DNA from: Vombatus ursinus
Taxonomy: Eukaryota; Chordata; Mammalia; Diprotodontia; Vombatidae
DNA length: 64,000 nt
Direction: 5' to 3'
Assembly (NCBI RefSeq): GCF_900497805.2
Contig: NW_020949602.1
Location: forward strand, 5,569,187 to 5,633,186
Part shown: positions 30,433 through 40,902 of the stretch, one piece after another
How the letters are laid out: every line of letters begins with the position of its first letter
How positions within the stretch are numbered: the first letter of the stretch is position 1
Made by a program: the position numbers and the translations under genes
The notes under the pieces: model-generated
The model's database searches: none
What the model saw: only the letters and a program-made list of their open reading frames with translations
Told to the model about the DNA's origin: nothing

Positions 30433-30654
30433 CGAGGTGAGATAACCAGGCTTCCGTATCACTTCCTGCTGGCCATTTCCAAATCCTGCTGCCTGTATTC
30501 TGGTCATTCTCCTCATCTTTATCCTCCTCCCACCAGAATTCAGGCTCTGTCTCTGGGACCCTGGGCTCTGACAGGTGAGTTTTTACCTTTCTTTGCCAGT
30601 AACAGGCTGCCAGGTCACATCCTGGTCATTTTTATCCAGGCCGCCATTCTAGCT

Positions 30655-30795
30655 CACCTTTTGTGTTGCCTTTTCTCATTAGACCGGACTCTTTTTGAAG
30701 ACAAGAACTGTCTTGTTCGATTGTATTTGTGCACCTAGCACTTAGCATAGTGTCTGGATCATAGTATGCACTTAATAAAATCTTTTACATTCTTC
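30655..30795 (+). mobile_element. L2 3' end
   Basis: 'cattagaccggactctttttgaagacaagaactgtc ... cctagcacttagcatagtgtctggatcatagtatgcacttaataaa'. Confidence 0.75.
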
Positions 30796-30799
30796 AATG

Positions 30800-31785
30800 G
30801 TCCCATAAATACAGGCAAAACTGGAAGATGCAGAATAGAGGCTATTGGATGTCTGTGGAAATTTCAGCAGAGATGCTTAAAGGATTTTCAATACCCATCG
30901 ACTTTGTGTTCCTCTTAATTTAGTAAATACCAGTCTTATTTAATCCTCAATAGGCTGCAAAATAGATGCCAACTTAAGCCAATGGCCTGTTCATAGCTTA
31001 TACCACCAGTTTGAAATACTAGGGGGCAGTTTTTGGAGGCCCCCTTTCCAAGATTTACATTGGAGAGAAAGATTAGACCCTATGCCTAAAAAATAGAAGG
31101 TGGGTTTGAAATGAACACCAATATTTTTATCTTTTTAGTTCTAAAGGCTGAAAAAGTTGACCAACATAGAGGGAATCCCATATGGTTAATAATTTATGTT
31201 TTAATTGTTTAGGTTTAAGATAAACCCTTTTGAGTGTTTTGAGAACCTCCAAGGACATGGGGCTGTAGTGAAATGGGGAGGCCAGCTCTCCTGGAAATTG
31301 TAACCTGGAAGTGAACTTTCCTCCTCCGGCTGGATGCTCACAGATGTTTCTGCTTTGGAGACAATTAGAACCCCATGGGGGTCCTTTTCTGATCCATCCT
31401 GTGGAGAAGCTGTTACTGGAGAAATTTGCAGCCCAGCAGTGACTGAGGACTGGTCCAAGTTCAGAATGCAGAGCCCCAGAGGGTGGGGAAGGGGCTCCTC
31501 AGGATGGCCTTCCTTCCTGCATGGGATGTGTTGGGTTCAAGCCCCAGGGGCCTGCCTGGCCTCCTGAAAGAAGCATCACCCCAACAGCTCCCATTTCTAA
31601 TTCAAAGAGTGAATCACTGGAGGATGTGGAGAGGAAGTTCAATAAGGATTTTTAGGAGATGAGTGTAGAACTGAAGCTGGGACAGCACATTCACTTTTGA
31701 AGGGAACTATTTCCTTACCTTCCGTTTTAAAATTTCTTCTGTTTACTTAAATACCTTGTAAAAGGCTCAGCTTCCAGAATTCAAT
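30800..31785. other. Repeat-poor ~1-kb block with a CTCF-like core
   Basis: No repeat recognised. At 31016-31030 'atactagggggcagt' matches 12 of 14 bases of the CTCF core CCACTAGGGGGCAG. Overlapping frames on both strands at 31201-31567 (85 and 77 codons) have no domain and no splice context, so I do not call them genes. Confidence 0.35.
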
Positions 31786-31929
31786 TCAGGTCAAAGAGTT
31801 AGAACTGGAAGGGACCTCAGAGACCATCTAGCCCAACCCTTTCATTTCACAGGCGAGGAAACTGAAGCCCGGAATGGAATGATTTGTCCAGGGTCACCTG
31901 CTCATTTGTGTCAGGGAATTTTTTTTTTT

Positions 31930-32003
31930 GGCCTTTCTTTGTATACACTTAATACAGTGTCAGGTACACTGGACGGCTTAACAAATGCTTGTTGCCTGAA
32001 TGA
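31930..32003 (+). mobile_element. L2 3' end
   Basis: 'cctttctttgtatacacttaatacagtgtcaggtacactggacggcttaacaaatgcttgttg'. Confidence 0.7.
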
Positions 32004-32150
32004 AGTAGGAAGATTTGAGTTCAAGTTTTGCTTTGGCATATCCCGGTAGAGTCACTTAACCTATCTGTGCCTCAGTTTCTTCATCTGTAAAATGAGAAGG
32101 TTGGACTTGGTCTCTGAAGTCTTTTCTGGCTCATTTCTATGATTCTATGG
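32004..32150 (+). mobile_element. MIR3-type SINE
   Basis: 'agatttgagttcaagttttgctttggc ... cctcagtttcttcatctgtaaaatgagaaggttggacttggtctctgaagtc ... tttctatgattctatgg'. A second copy lies at about 32225-32345. Confidence 0.8.
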
Positions 32151-32529
32151 CTGTCAGAGAGAGTATTTGAACTTACGTTCTCTGAGACCACACACAGCTC
32201 CAGATTCAATGAAACTAATTTTACTCATCGATGGGCAGTTTGGTAAGGAGAGTCAAAAGACCTGCTAAGCTTCTCTGTTCATACTTTCTCATCTATAAAA
32301 TGAAGGATGGGATTAGACAAGAGCCAAGGTCTTTGCCAAATTGCTTACTTTGTGATTTTGACCTCATTTCTCCCGTCCCAGGCCTTTACCACCCCTCAGC
32401 CCACCACGCTGGAATGTCCTCCTTCCATGGCTCTCTCTCTCGATAACTTTCTCTTCCTCAAAGAGTTTGTCAGTTTAGCTTCTTCTTCCTGGACCTCTTC
32501 TCTCCAGTTGCCTCTTGAGCTGAGCTTTG

Positions 32530-33720
32530 AAGGAAGCTAGGGAACCTAAGAGTCAGAGATGAGGAAGGAGGGCATTCCAGGTACGGATAACAGCCTCTGC
32601 AAAGATGCAGAGGCAGGAGCCATCATGTACTGGGAACAGGAAGCAGGTCAATTTGACTGGGAGTGCATGAGGAGTGCACATGAAGGAGAGAAGGAAATGA
32701 AAAGATTTGCTAATGATTGGATTCATGGCCTGAGAGAGAAGGAGAAGGATGACTTGGAGATTATGAACCTGAGTAAGTGTAAGCTCTCCGTAGAAATAGT
32801 GATGGCAGAAAGAGGAGAGGGTTTTTTGGGGAAAGATAATCTGTTCTGTTTTGGACATGCTGAGTCTGAAATGAGTTGGGGAACATTCTCTTAGAATCAA
32901 GCAATAGGCTGTTGGTGATGTGAAACTGGAGCTCAGGAGAAAGGCTAGGGCTGGACACCTGTCTCTGTCTATTTCTCTCTCTATGGCTATGTCCGTTTCC
33001 ATCTTCTTCTCTCTATCTAGTTCTGTATCTGTATCTTTATCTATCTGGAAGTCATTTGCATACAGATGAAATTAAACCTCTGAGAGATGGTGAAGAGAAG
33101 CAGTAATGATCTATCATTTTCAGAAGAGGGGAGGGGAAGGAAGGAGGGAGAAAAATTTGGAACTCAAAATATTATAAAAATGAATGCTAAAATTTTTCTT
33201 GACATGTAACTGGGGGGAAAATAAAATAAATTTTTAAAAAGAGAGAGAGAGAGGCAGTAATGAGGAAGAATAGCAGAGGAACCAGGACAGAGCCTGGGTT
33301 ACAACTGCAGTCAGGGAATGGGGCAAGGATGAAGAGTCAGCAAAAGAAACTTGAGAAGGAATGGGCAGACAGACAGCGGGAGAACTAGGAGAGAATAATG
33401 CCAGGAAAATTCAGTGAAAGCTGAGTGTCCAGGAGGTGGGATGGTCACTGATGTGAAAATTCAGCAGAGGAGAACCAAGAAAAGCCCATGCAATGGGGAG
33501 ATCACTGGTAACTCTGGAAAGAGTAATTCCAATTGAGTGATGAAGTTGGAAGTGAGATCCCAAGGAGTTGAGGACTGAGTGAGAGGAGAAGCAGAGGCAG
33601 TGGATCTCCGTAGTTTTCTCCTAGGAGTTTGACAAAAGAGACTCAATTGGTTCATTTGTGTGATTTCCGCCGACTCTCTTCAGCTGAGTAAATAGGAGTT
33701 GAGAAGATGGATGATGGCAA
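32530..33720 (-). mobile_element. Antisense L2 with reverse-transcriptase remnants
   Basis: Minus-strand frames include SPSLSPELQFHITNSLL (in 32761-32958). This matches the L2 reverse-transcriptase segment just after the YADD loop, and a following 'KTE-IIFP' piece matches the next block. 33461-33655 carries 'NFITQLELLFPELPVISPLHG', matching the domain upstream. The order is that of L2 ORF2, badly decayed. An L1 tail splits it at 33110-33253. Confidence 0.8.
33110..33253 (+). mobile_element. L1 3' tail inserted in L2
   Basis: Polypurine tract 'agaagaggggaggggaaggaaggaggg', then 'aaaaatttggaactcaaaatattataaaaatg' and an A-rich end with (GA)n. A perfect 10-bp target duplication GCAGTAATGA lies at 33100-33109 and 33254-33263. 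It is a very short 5'-truncated insertion. Confidence 0.85.
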
Positions 33721-34250
33721 AGTGTGAGTGGGAACAGGATGACGGAGCAAGGGATTCCAGGGACTCCTCTGTGCTAATATTCTCTGTTAGATCTTCTCAC
33801 AATGTCTGTTCTCAGGTCTCTTTTCCTCTGATACTCTGTGATCCCGTGAATCCAGGTTCCTAAGCACAGGGGAGATGCCACAAGGGGACTAGCTGAGCGA
33901 AAATGCAAAGAAAAACTGGAAGAAGGTGACAGAAGGCTGCTGTGTTGTTGAGAACAGGGTCAGGGAAAGGGTGGAGGGAGAGAAGAACAGCAAGGAGGAC
34001 ACAAACAGGATGGGGAAGGAGAGGCGGAATGAGCCAGGCCACTGTGTGCAAGCCTGTTTTGGCAAGAAGCCAGAAACAACAAGATGGTGATTTTCACTTG
34101 CCCATCCCCCCTTCCACTCTGTCCAAAGAGCTTACAAGCATTAATTAATGCAGTCACCTAATATCCCCGGGAGGTAGAGATGGCTTCATTCCCATCATAC
34201 AAATGTGGAGTTTGACCTCTCTTTTCTCCCTATGGCCTCCCTATCCCTCA
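33721..34250. other. No gene or clear repeat recognised
   Basis: A purine-rich stretch at 33890-34060 and a possible MIR fragment near 34120-34210. No convincing coding frame. Confidence 0.4.
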
Positions 34251-34254
34251 GCTA

Positions 34255-34450
34255 AGACACTTAGAGCCAGCAGGGACCTCAGAGATCACCCTGTAGTCCC
34301 CTTGACCCATGCAAGAATCCTTTAAAAACAAAACAAAACTAAACTAAATCTCCAACAAATGGTTATTCAGCTTTTGTTTTCATTGATGGGACTCTCACTA
34401 CCTCATGAAACATCCCACTCCATTCCTGGGCAGCTCTGGTGCCCTAGAAA
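34255..34450 (-). mobile_element. L3/CR1 fragment
   Basis: 'cttagagccagcagggacctcagagatcacc ... ttattcagcttttgttttcattgatgggactctcactacctcatg ... ctccattcctgggcagctctgg'. An L2-type end (aatgcaaggtttttgagggctgagtc) follows at 34475-34560. Confidence 0.65.
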
Positions 34451-34625
34451 GTGATTTAGAAGTGAATTTGTTTATCTTAATAGAATGCAAGGTTTTTGAG
34501 GGCTGAGTCTGTTTCATTTTTGGTTTGGGGTCCTCAGGACCGAGGACATAGGTTTGGGATTTAGCCTGGACCTGTGATTTTATTAATATAAACAGATGGA
34601 GGTTGGCATCCTCTTTGCAACTTAG

Positions 34626-34975
34626 AATTCTAGAGCCTGGGTTCTTCATCTGTTTTTTTTTTTTTGGGTCCTGGACCCTTTTGGGAGTCTGGAGACCCCT
34701 TCTCAGAATCAATTTTTTTTTTTTTAAATAAAGAAGATAGATGTGGCTAGGTGGTGAAGTGGATAGAGCACCAGAACTGGAGTCACGAAGATCTGAGTTC
34801 AAATTTGGCCACAGACACTTACTAGCTGTGTGATGCTAGGCAAGTCATTTAACCCTGATTGCCTCCCCACCAAAAAGAAATTAAAATAAATGTAACATTT
34901 CAGTTAGATATTAATGGAAATAAAGATGAAATATTTTCCCTGTCCAATTTCTGAGAACCTTTGTAAAGAATCTCT
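34626..34975. mobile_element. hAT/Charlie-type transposon split by a WSINE
   Basis: 34626-34737 has 'ctgggttcttcatctg ... gggtcctggacccttttgggagtctggagaccccttctcagaatc'. 34881-34975 has 'aacatttcagttagatattaatggaaataaagatgaaatattttcc'. Both match the hAT family at 19337-19523, in opposite orientation. The SINE at 34738-34880 is the youngest layer. Confidence 0.75.
34738..34880 (+). mobile_element. WSINE-like SINE
   Basis: 'tggctaggtggtgaagtggatagagcaccagaactgg ... gagttcaaatttggccacagacacttactagctgtgtg ... ccctgattgcctcccc' then A-rich end. It is nested in a hAT that is nested in family D. Confidence 0.85.
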
Positions 34976-35134
34976 CTGTCTTCGAGAGTTGCCTAGAGCG
35001 ATGAGGGGACAAGTCATTTGCCCATGGTCACTTGGTCTGTATGTATGTTCCTGCCTTCATGGCCAGCTGTCTATTATCCTATGCTGCCCTTCTCTGCACA
35101 TAGTAGGTTCTTAATAAATGCCCATTGATTAAGA

Positions 35135-35550
35135 AATCTTTCCTGTTTTTAGTCCAAATCGATCCACCTTTAACCATTTCCCTACCTCCCTGTAGAGCTG
35201 CTAGTACATAGGGTCATTGATTTAGAGCTGAAAGGGATCTTAAAGGTTAACTAGTTCAACACTTTCATTTTACAAAGGGGGACACTGAGGTGCAATGATC
35301 TTAAGTGTCTTGTTGAAGTCACACACAGTAACTGGCAGAGAAGTAATTTGAAACCAGGGCCCCTGCCTTCACACCCAGCTCACTTCCCAATGCACCATGC
35401 TGTCTCTGCCCTTGGGGCCAAACTGGTTAAGTCTAACCCTTTTGTAAAAATTTCACATCCCTCCAGATATGTGCAGACAGCAATCATGACCCCATTAAGT
35501 TGTTGCTTCTCCAGGCTAAACATTATCAATTCCTTTCATCTCCTCCATCC
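35135..35550 (-). mobile_element. L3/CR1 copy split by a MIR-type SINE
   Basis: 35403-35550 has 'gcccttggggccaaactggttaagtctaaccc ... acagcaatcatgaccccattaagttgttgcttctccaggctaaac'. 35135-35200 has 'aatctttcctgtttttagtccaaatcgatccacc', which precedes it in the same element. The MIR-type SINE at 35210-35402 (minus) lies between. Confidence 0.65.
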
Positions 35551-35950
35551 CAGAAAGCCTTGCCAAGTGGTCTCTACTCTTGGGTTATTCAAGAAGCATT
35601 TATTGACTTCGGAGAAAAGTGACTTGGCCAAGGTCACCTGTCCCATCAAAAACAGAAGAAAACAGAATCCTCTCTCCCAGGCTGGACCACACTCCTTGCT
35701 TGAACATCTGGAGTGATTGAAACCAAGAACAAGGCAAAGCAGAATTGGCCTTGTGTCTGACCAAACATCTGTTAAATCTTGAGGGGGAAGGAACCAGATG
35801 AAACTGAAAAGCTGGTCAATACCCTTAGTGTTGGGGAATGTGTATATCTCGGGATTTTGTGGTGGAGGGAGAGGCAACTGTGGGAGACTTGACTGTGAGT
35901 TCTAACTGACACTGATTTATCTGACCCCAAACAAAACTCCAAACTCACCC
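35550..35950. other. No gene or repeat recognised
   Basis: 400 bp. A 113-codon minus frame and a 122-codon plus frame overlap here and across the flanking L3, with no domain support. A short MIR3 end follows at 35953-36033. Confidence 0.4.
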
Positions 35951-36305
35951 GGGCCTCAGTTTCCATTTCTGTAGAACAAGGAGAGGTGATGGTGGACTAG
36001 ATTGTTTCTAAGGATTCTTTTATTCTAGGATTTTAAGAAAAAAAGGCTGGATTTAAAGAAATCTTCATCAATTGATTTTTAAAAACAACTTCTTTTACAT
36101 GGAAACATTTAATGTAATTATGTTGAGTTTTTTTCCTCTTGACTCCAGGATGGGTGCTCTATCCACTGCACCCCTAGCTGCTTCCACTTTAATTCTTAAT
36201 ATCACATGAGTCATCAATTAGAAATGACAATTTACATTTATGTAGTCATGTACAGTCACAAAGTCTTTTTCATGTATATTACTTATTAATTTATTTGATC
36301 AGAGA

Positions 36306-36600
36306 AATCACAGAATGTCAGAGCTGGGAAAGACATTAGAATATAGAATGTCAAAGTGGCAAGTAACTTTAGAACATGAAACATCTGAGCTGGGTGAGAA
36401 ATTAGGACACAAAATATTAGAGATGGAAAGAACCTTAAACATATTAGAGCTGAGAGGGTACTTAGAAGAGGAATATGTCAGGGCTGGGAGGGGCCTTAGA
36501 ACAGAAAATGTGAGAGCTGGGAGAGACCTTAGAACAGGGGATGTCAGGGCTGGGAGGGGCCTCAGAACAGGGGATGTCAGGGCTGGGAGGTAGAAGGGAC
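36306..36600 (+). repeat. SINE-head tandem array (~33-bp unit)
   Basis: About nine units such as 'agaatgtcagagctgggaaagacattagaat' and 'gatgtcagggctgggaggggcctcagaacagg' occur. The last three are nearly identical to each other and to the units at 1-105. That implies more recent homogenisation or amplification here than at 22475-23110. Confidence 0.8.
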
Positions 36601-36724
36601 CTTGGTATTTGGGATATCATATCCAGCTCTGGAGCTGAAGCGATGCACCAGATGGGCAAGGGCGGATGGGTTTCCTTCTCCATTGTTGGCAGGAACACTT
36701 ACACCAGTGAAATCACAGTTCTAT

Positions 36725-37470
36725 TGAATCTGGCTCATTGATCTTCCTAAGGCACAGGTCTGAGCAGGTCACTCCTCTGCTCCCTAAGCTTCCGTGGCTC
36801 CTTATTCTATTTATGGTAACCTACAAGCTCCTCTGTTTGGTATTTAACAGCCTTCTACATCCCCTTGTGGCCTGACTTCTTGCTCTGATTTCACGTTCCT
36901 TTCTCCTCTAGCTCTCTGGGTTCCAGCCACGTGTTCCGACGTTCTCCACACATGACATTCCATCTCTCATCTACCTCCCTTTGCACTGGGTTTCTGGCAT
37001 TTCATTTACTCTCTTCTCACCTCTGAGTATCTCTGAGCACCTTCAAAGTAAATTTCGGGAGCAATCTCCATCAAGGAATGTTTTCTGATTCTCCGCAGGT
37101 ATTCCTTCTCTCCGTTCCCCCACGGTCCCAATCAGACACATATATAGTTGACATTTGGCCTGATGGATGAGGAGTTAGCTTCAGGTTTCAGTGTGATCAG
37201 GGTTCAAGTCCTGTCTCTAGCACATATTGTCTGTGTGACGCTAGGAAGGTCACTGTCAATGCCCCATGCAAGCTCCCCGAGGGCTTATATAGTCATGTGC
37301 AGTCACAAAGCCTTCATATGTATTATTTATTAACTCATTTGATCAGAGAAATTGCAGAATCCTTGAGGGCAGGGCCTGTCTTTCCCTTTTCTTTGTATTC
37401 ACAGCACTTAGCACAGTACCTGATGCATCAAAAGTGCTTAATAAATGCTTATTGACTGACTAAATTGAAG
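36725..37470 (+). mobile_element. Sense L2 with MIR inside
   Basis: 36725-37140 has 'ctaaggcacaggtctgagcaggtcactcctctgctccctaagc ... cctctgtttggtatttaacagcc ... ccaatcagac'. 37356-37470 gives the terminus 'ccttgagggcagggcctgtc ... agtgcttaataaatgcttattgactgac'. A MIR (37148-37255) and a duplicated block (37285-37355) interrupt it. Confidence 0.75.
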
Positions 37471-37574
37471 AGGAGGTATTGATTTGAGTTGGTAGAGGGA
37501 GTTCCTCACTAGCAGCTCCCTACACAGATGAAAGATATTGTTCCTGCAAAAATAAATCTTTTGTATAATCTTAT

Positions 37575-37985
37575 CTGTGTACCTACCCCTCCCCTCTCAG
37601 TCAAATGTAAGTGCCTCGAGGACATGCGCTATTTCATTTTTGTCTTTGAATTCCCATTGCCCAGATCAAGGGAATTGGTGAAGGGAATAAGCATTTATAT
37701 TGTACCTACTGTTTGCCAGGTACTGTGCTAAGCGCTTTACAAATATTACCTCATTTGATCCTTCCAACGACCCTGGGAGGTAGGTGCTATTATTATCCCT
37801 ATTTCATAATTGGGGAAACTGAGGCAAACACAGATTACATGACTTGCCCAGGGTCACACAACTGGTAAGTGCCTAAGGTCATATCTGAACTCATGTTGTC
37901 CTAACTCCACATCTGGTACTCTATCCGTTGTGCCATCTGACTGCCTAGTACATAGTAAGCTCTTAATGAATACTTGTTGAATTGA
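37575..37985 (+). mobile_element. L2 3' end split by MIR/THER1
   Basis: 37575-37665 has 'aaatgtaagtgcctcgaggacatgcgctatttc'. 37946-37985 completes the terminus 'agtacatagtaagctcttaatgaatacttgttgaattga'. Confidence 0.75.
37680..37944 (-). mobile_element. Full-length MIR/THER1 SINE in L2
   Basis: 'aataagcatttatattgtacctactgtttgccaggtactgtgctaagcgctttac ... tattattatccctatttcataattggggaaactgaggc ... ctctatccgttgtgccatctgactgcc'. Confidence 0.9.
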
Positions 37986-38079
37986 ACTGGCATATTGAAA
38001 CAGGATCAGAGAGAAGCAATGACTTCCCTGTGATCTCATTGCTGGCTGGTGTCAGAAACCAGGACACAACCAAGCTCTT

Positions 38080-38925
38080 CTAACATCTATTTCAGGGGTC
38101 TTTCCCCTTCTACCGCAAATTAGTCAAGGAAACTGTTTCTTGACTGAAGGAGTCAGAGCATAGAGCATTCAATTCAATGAAGACAGTTCCATATGTTTAA
38201 CTGATCAAGACTTAGATGAGCCATGGAAGGTCTGAGGAGAAGACTCCTCTCTAGAGGGGCTTAAAATGAAGTGAGAGCTGGATGGAGTAAAGGAACCACC
38301 TGTTGAGGCAGCCCCTCGAGGCCTGTGAGCAGGGGAGGGGCACAGGAGACAGATGCCTTACTGTGGGCAGCCCACCAGCAACCAACCGTTGCAGTCTTCC
38401 TTTCTGTTCAGGAGTGAGCAGGTCCCCAGGAATCCTGCCCTGCCCACAAATGACCTAGAGTAAACTTGCTTCAAGAGCTCCAGTGATCCAAGGCTCAGTG
38501 GCACAAAACAGGCACCAAAGCCATTCGAGATTCTCAGCTGACTTCTTAAGAGCTTGTGGGTTTGAACGTGGCTCACGATCAGAGTGGAGATTGGGAGGGA
38601 ATCAATCAGAAGGCATGGTTCTGGTCCATCCAAACAGGAGGGGGCTTAATCCCCCTAGTTCTTGGAGGTGTTTGCCATTGTAAATAGGAGTATGGATTTC
38701 GAGGGGAATTTGGAAGGGTTTGTACTGGGAGGAAGAATTTCCTGCCTGTCTCTCCCCTCCCTAAAATGATGCTCAGTAGTGCCAAGATGACCACAGGAAA
38801 AGGAAGTTTGTTGCAGCCACGCGCTGGAATCCCTGTGTGTTTCCAGGGAGTTTAGTGAGGCTCTAACGATTCCTGAGAAGTCTCGTGACTAGATGAAAGA
38901 AAAAAACTGATTCTGGAAGCAACCA
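38080..38925. other. Repeat-poor ~0.85-kb block
   Basis: No repeat and no supported gene. Short overlapping frames at 38358-38794 occur on both strands. Confidence 0.4.
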
Positions 38926-38934
38926 GCTGGGCTA

Positions 38935-39690
38935 GCGCCCTGGCTCTGCTGTGTGCTATTGGGCAAGTGTCTTCCTCTATTTGGGCTCTGTTTCCTCATT
39001 TTAGGAGGGATAATAATCTCTTCCCTGTTTGCCTCCAGTTATTGAAAGGTTCGATTGAGATCCTGAGTGGGAAAGAACTGATAAAAATTGTAAAGTAACT
39101 TAGAAACTTTATAATGCTTTGTAGAATACCAAGCCAGGTACATGTGAATCTAGTGAAGCTGTATCCAAGACCCTAGTCAAGAGTCAGGAGTATAAGGGAG
39201 AGATGGACCTGCACATTTTGAAGGAATGCTTTTACTTAGACAAGTGTGGTGGGTATCAGTCAAGACTGAAAGCATTTGGGGTAGGGGGACGAATACCCAT
39301 CTCACCACCAGAAAGCCCAATACTTATTAGCTGGGAGACTTTGGGCTATGTGCCTCAGTGTCCTCTGATGTCAAAAGGGGAAAATGATCACTGTATTTTC
39401 TAATGTGTCAGGGCACTTGCAAAGATGGGGCTTTGTAAAATATAAGGAGCTGTGGAAATAGAAATTACTGTTATTTTTCCCATTGTCAAGGATATGGACG
39501 CCCAGGCTGCCAGAATATCACCAAAGGCAATTAGGAGCCTGCCCCCACCCCCACGCCCCTTCTGCAACTGACTCACTGTAGGACCTTAGGCAATTCAGCC
39601 ACCATTGCGGTCAGTCCTCAGTCTCTTTTGTCTATAAAATGAAAGGATGGGATTCAGCAGCCTCTAAGGTCCGTTCCTTCTATGGGCCTG
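38935..39690 (+). mobile_element. Cluster of MIR and MIR3 fragments
   Basis: MIR pieces lie at 38935-39110 ('gctattgggcaagtgtcttcc ... gtttcctcattttaggagggataataatc') and 39290-39480 ('agctgggagactttgggctatgtgcctc'). A MIR3 lies at 39580-39690 ('ctataaaatgaaaggatgggattcagcagcctctaaggtccg'). Confidence 0.6.
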
Positions 39691-39824
39691 TGAAATGAAA
39701 GTAATGTGATTTTGTTCCTCTATGAAAGCCTCACTTCTGCTATGGTACATGGTGTTAGGGACACTACTGGTGCCTGTGTGATGGGTTATGTTATATTCAT
39801 TTTTCTTACATTGAATTCTATTTC

Positions 39825-40225
39825 AGGTCACATTGTTAGAATTTTGAGTCTATTATGTTAGAAGCTGAAAAGGTTCTTAGAAGATAGAAATGGAACTAGG
39901 GTTAGGTTTAGAAGATGGACCTTAGAACATAAAATGTTCCAACGGGGACTATCTCCTGTTAATATAAACATCTTGAGGGCTGGGGTTGCTACATTTTTAC
40001 CTTTGTACTTTCAATGTCGGGCAGGTAGTAGTTGTTTTTTGATGAACAGACTGATTGATTAGTCTTGGAAGGGACCTTAGAGCATAGAATGTTAGAACAC
40101 AGGACAGAGAATGACACAGCCACCTGGGAGGGGCCAGAGATCAGAGAAAGAGCTGGGAGGGCCCATGAAACACAGGCACATAACATATGTGGAATGTTAG
40201 AGCTGGACACTATCTTGTAGACTGT
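39825..40225 (+). repeat. SINE-head tandem array with L2 end inside
   Basis: Units occur at 39825-39935 ('aagctgaaaaggttcttagaagatagaa', 'ggaccttagaacataaaatgttcc') and 40066-40225 ('gaagggaccttagagcatagaatgttagaacac', 'gcatataacatatgtggaatgttagagctgg' type). An L2 3' end (39960-40065) lies between the halves. Confidence 0.65.
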
Positions 40226-40419
40226 TAGAGGCTGTTGGGGCTCTCTGGAGAGGCCCCTTCTGCCTGGGTCCATTGTCCCCGGATGAGGATGACATCCTCA
40301 ATGCATTCTAGAACCTTTTTCCTAGGACAGTTAACCCTCCACAGACCTGCTTGTCTTTTGTCTTTTTCACCTCTCTCCCCCATCCTCTCCCCACCCCCAC
40401 CCCGCTGGGGAATGTTTGC

Positions 40420-40670
40420 AGTGAGAATGCCCCCTCCCAGGAGCCGCAGAATGGGAGCCGACGTGCGGCTGTGGGGCTGCGCTCCTGCCCCTGGGAATAA
40501 AGGAAGCCTCCCGGCCGTGATTCACTCTGAGCTGTCCGGGCCATCCGGCAGCAGCCGGCCTGTCACACAGCCACCCACCGCTCTGGGGGGCAGCCTGGAC
40601 TGGAGTTGGCACGGGGCACCGGCTGCCGCCGCCGGCGGAAGAGATTCGCGACCACTCACTTTCTGGGCAC
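40420..40670. promoter_or_regulatory. CpG-dense patch, candidate promoter or enhancer
   Basis: About twenty CpGs fall in ~250 bp ('gccgacgtgcggctg', 'ccggctgccgccgccggcgg', 'gattcgcgacc'), whereas the surrounding DNA is CpG-poor. No repeat is visible. There is an AT box 'gggaataaagg' at 40494. The long frames across this region exist because the adjacent CT repeat is open in all frames, so they do not show a gene. Whether it is a CpG-island promoter or an unmethylated enhancer cannot be told here. Confidence 0.4.
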
Positions 40671-40751
40671 ATTCTCTGACATTTGCCAGACTCCAGGGAG
40701 ATGGGGAGAGCGCTTTCCCTCCCTCCCTTTCTCCTCTCTCTCTGCCTGTTT

Positions 40752-40755
40752 CTAC

Positions 40756-40802
<47 letters not shown>

Positions 40803-40902
40803 NNNNNNNNNNNNNNNNNNNNNNNNNNNNNNNNNNNNNNNNNNNNNNNNNNNNNNNNNNNNNNNNNNNNNNNNNNNNNNNNNNNNNNNNNNNNNNNNNN
40901 NN

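Larger units (their letters stand above)
31790..32215 (-). mobile_element. MIR-type SINE split by L2 end and MIR3
   Basis: 31790-31917 has 'gttagaactggaagggacctcagagaccatctagcccaacc ... caggcgaggaaactgaagccc'. 32150-32215 resumes with 'cagagagagtatttgaacttacgttctctgagacc'. Between them lie an L2 end (31930-32003) and a MIR3 (32004-32150). Confidence 0.65.
34558..35050 (-). mobile_element. Family D SINE split by a hAT
   Basis: 34558-34625 has 'cctggacctgtgattttattaatataaacag ... gcatcctctttgcaac'. 34976-35050 resumes with 'cttcgagagttgcctagagcgatgaggggacaagtcatttgcccatggtcac'. It is the same family as 10762-10995 and 62035-62265. A hAT copy sits between. Confidence 0.6.

Noticed and set aside
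30540-30585. Splice-donor-like 'gacaggtgagttttta' after an open stretch
   Set aside because: A single CAG|GTGAGT match with no coding frame of note, acceptor or conserved peptide nearby.
31201-31567. Overlapping 85- and 77-codon frames as a candidate exon
   Set aside because: Open on both strands, no splice signals in phase and no family resemblance. Kept only as a repeat-poor interval.
32553-33002. 149-codon minus frame as a host gene
   Set aside because: Its residues match the L2 reverse-transcriptase region, so it is LINE remnant.
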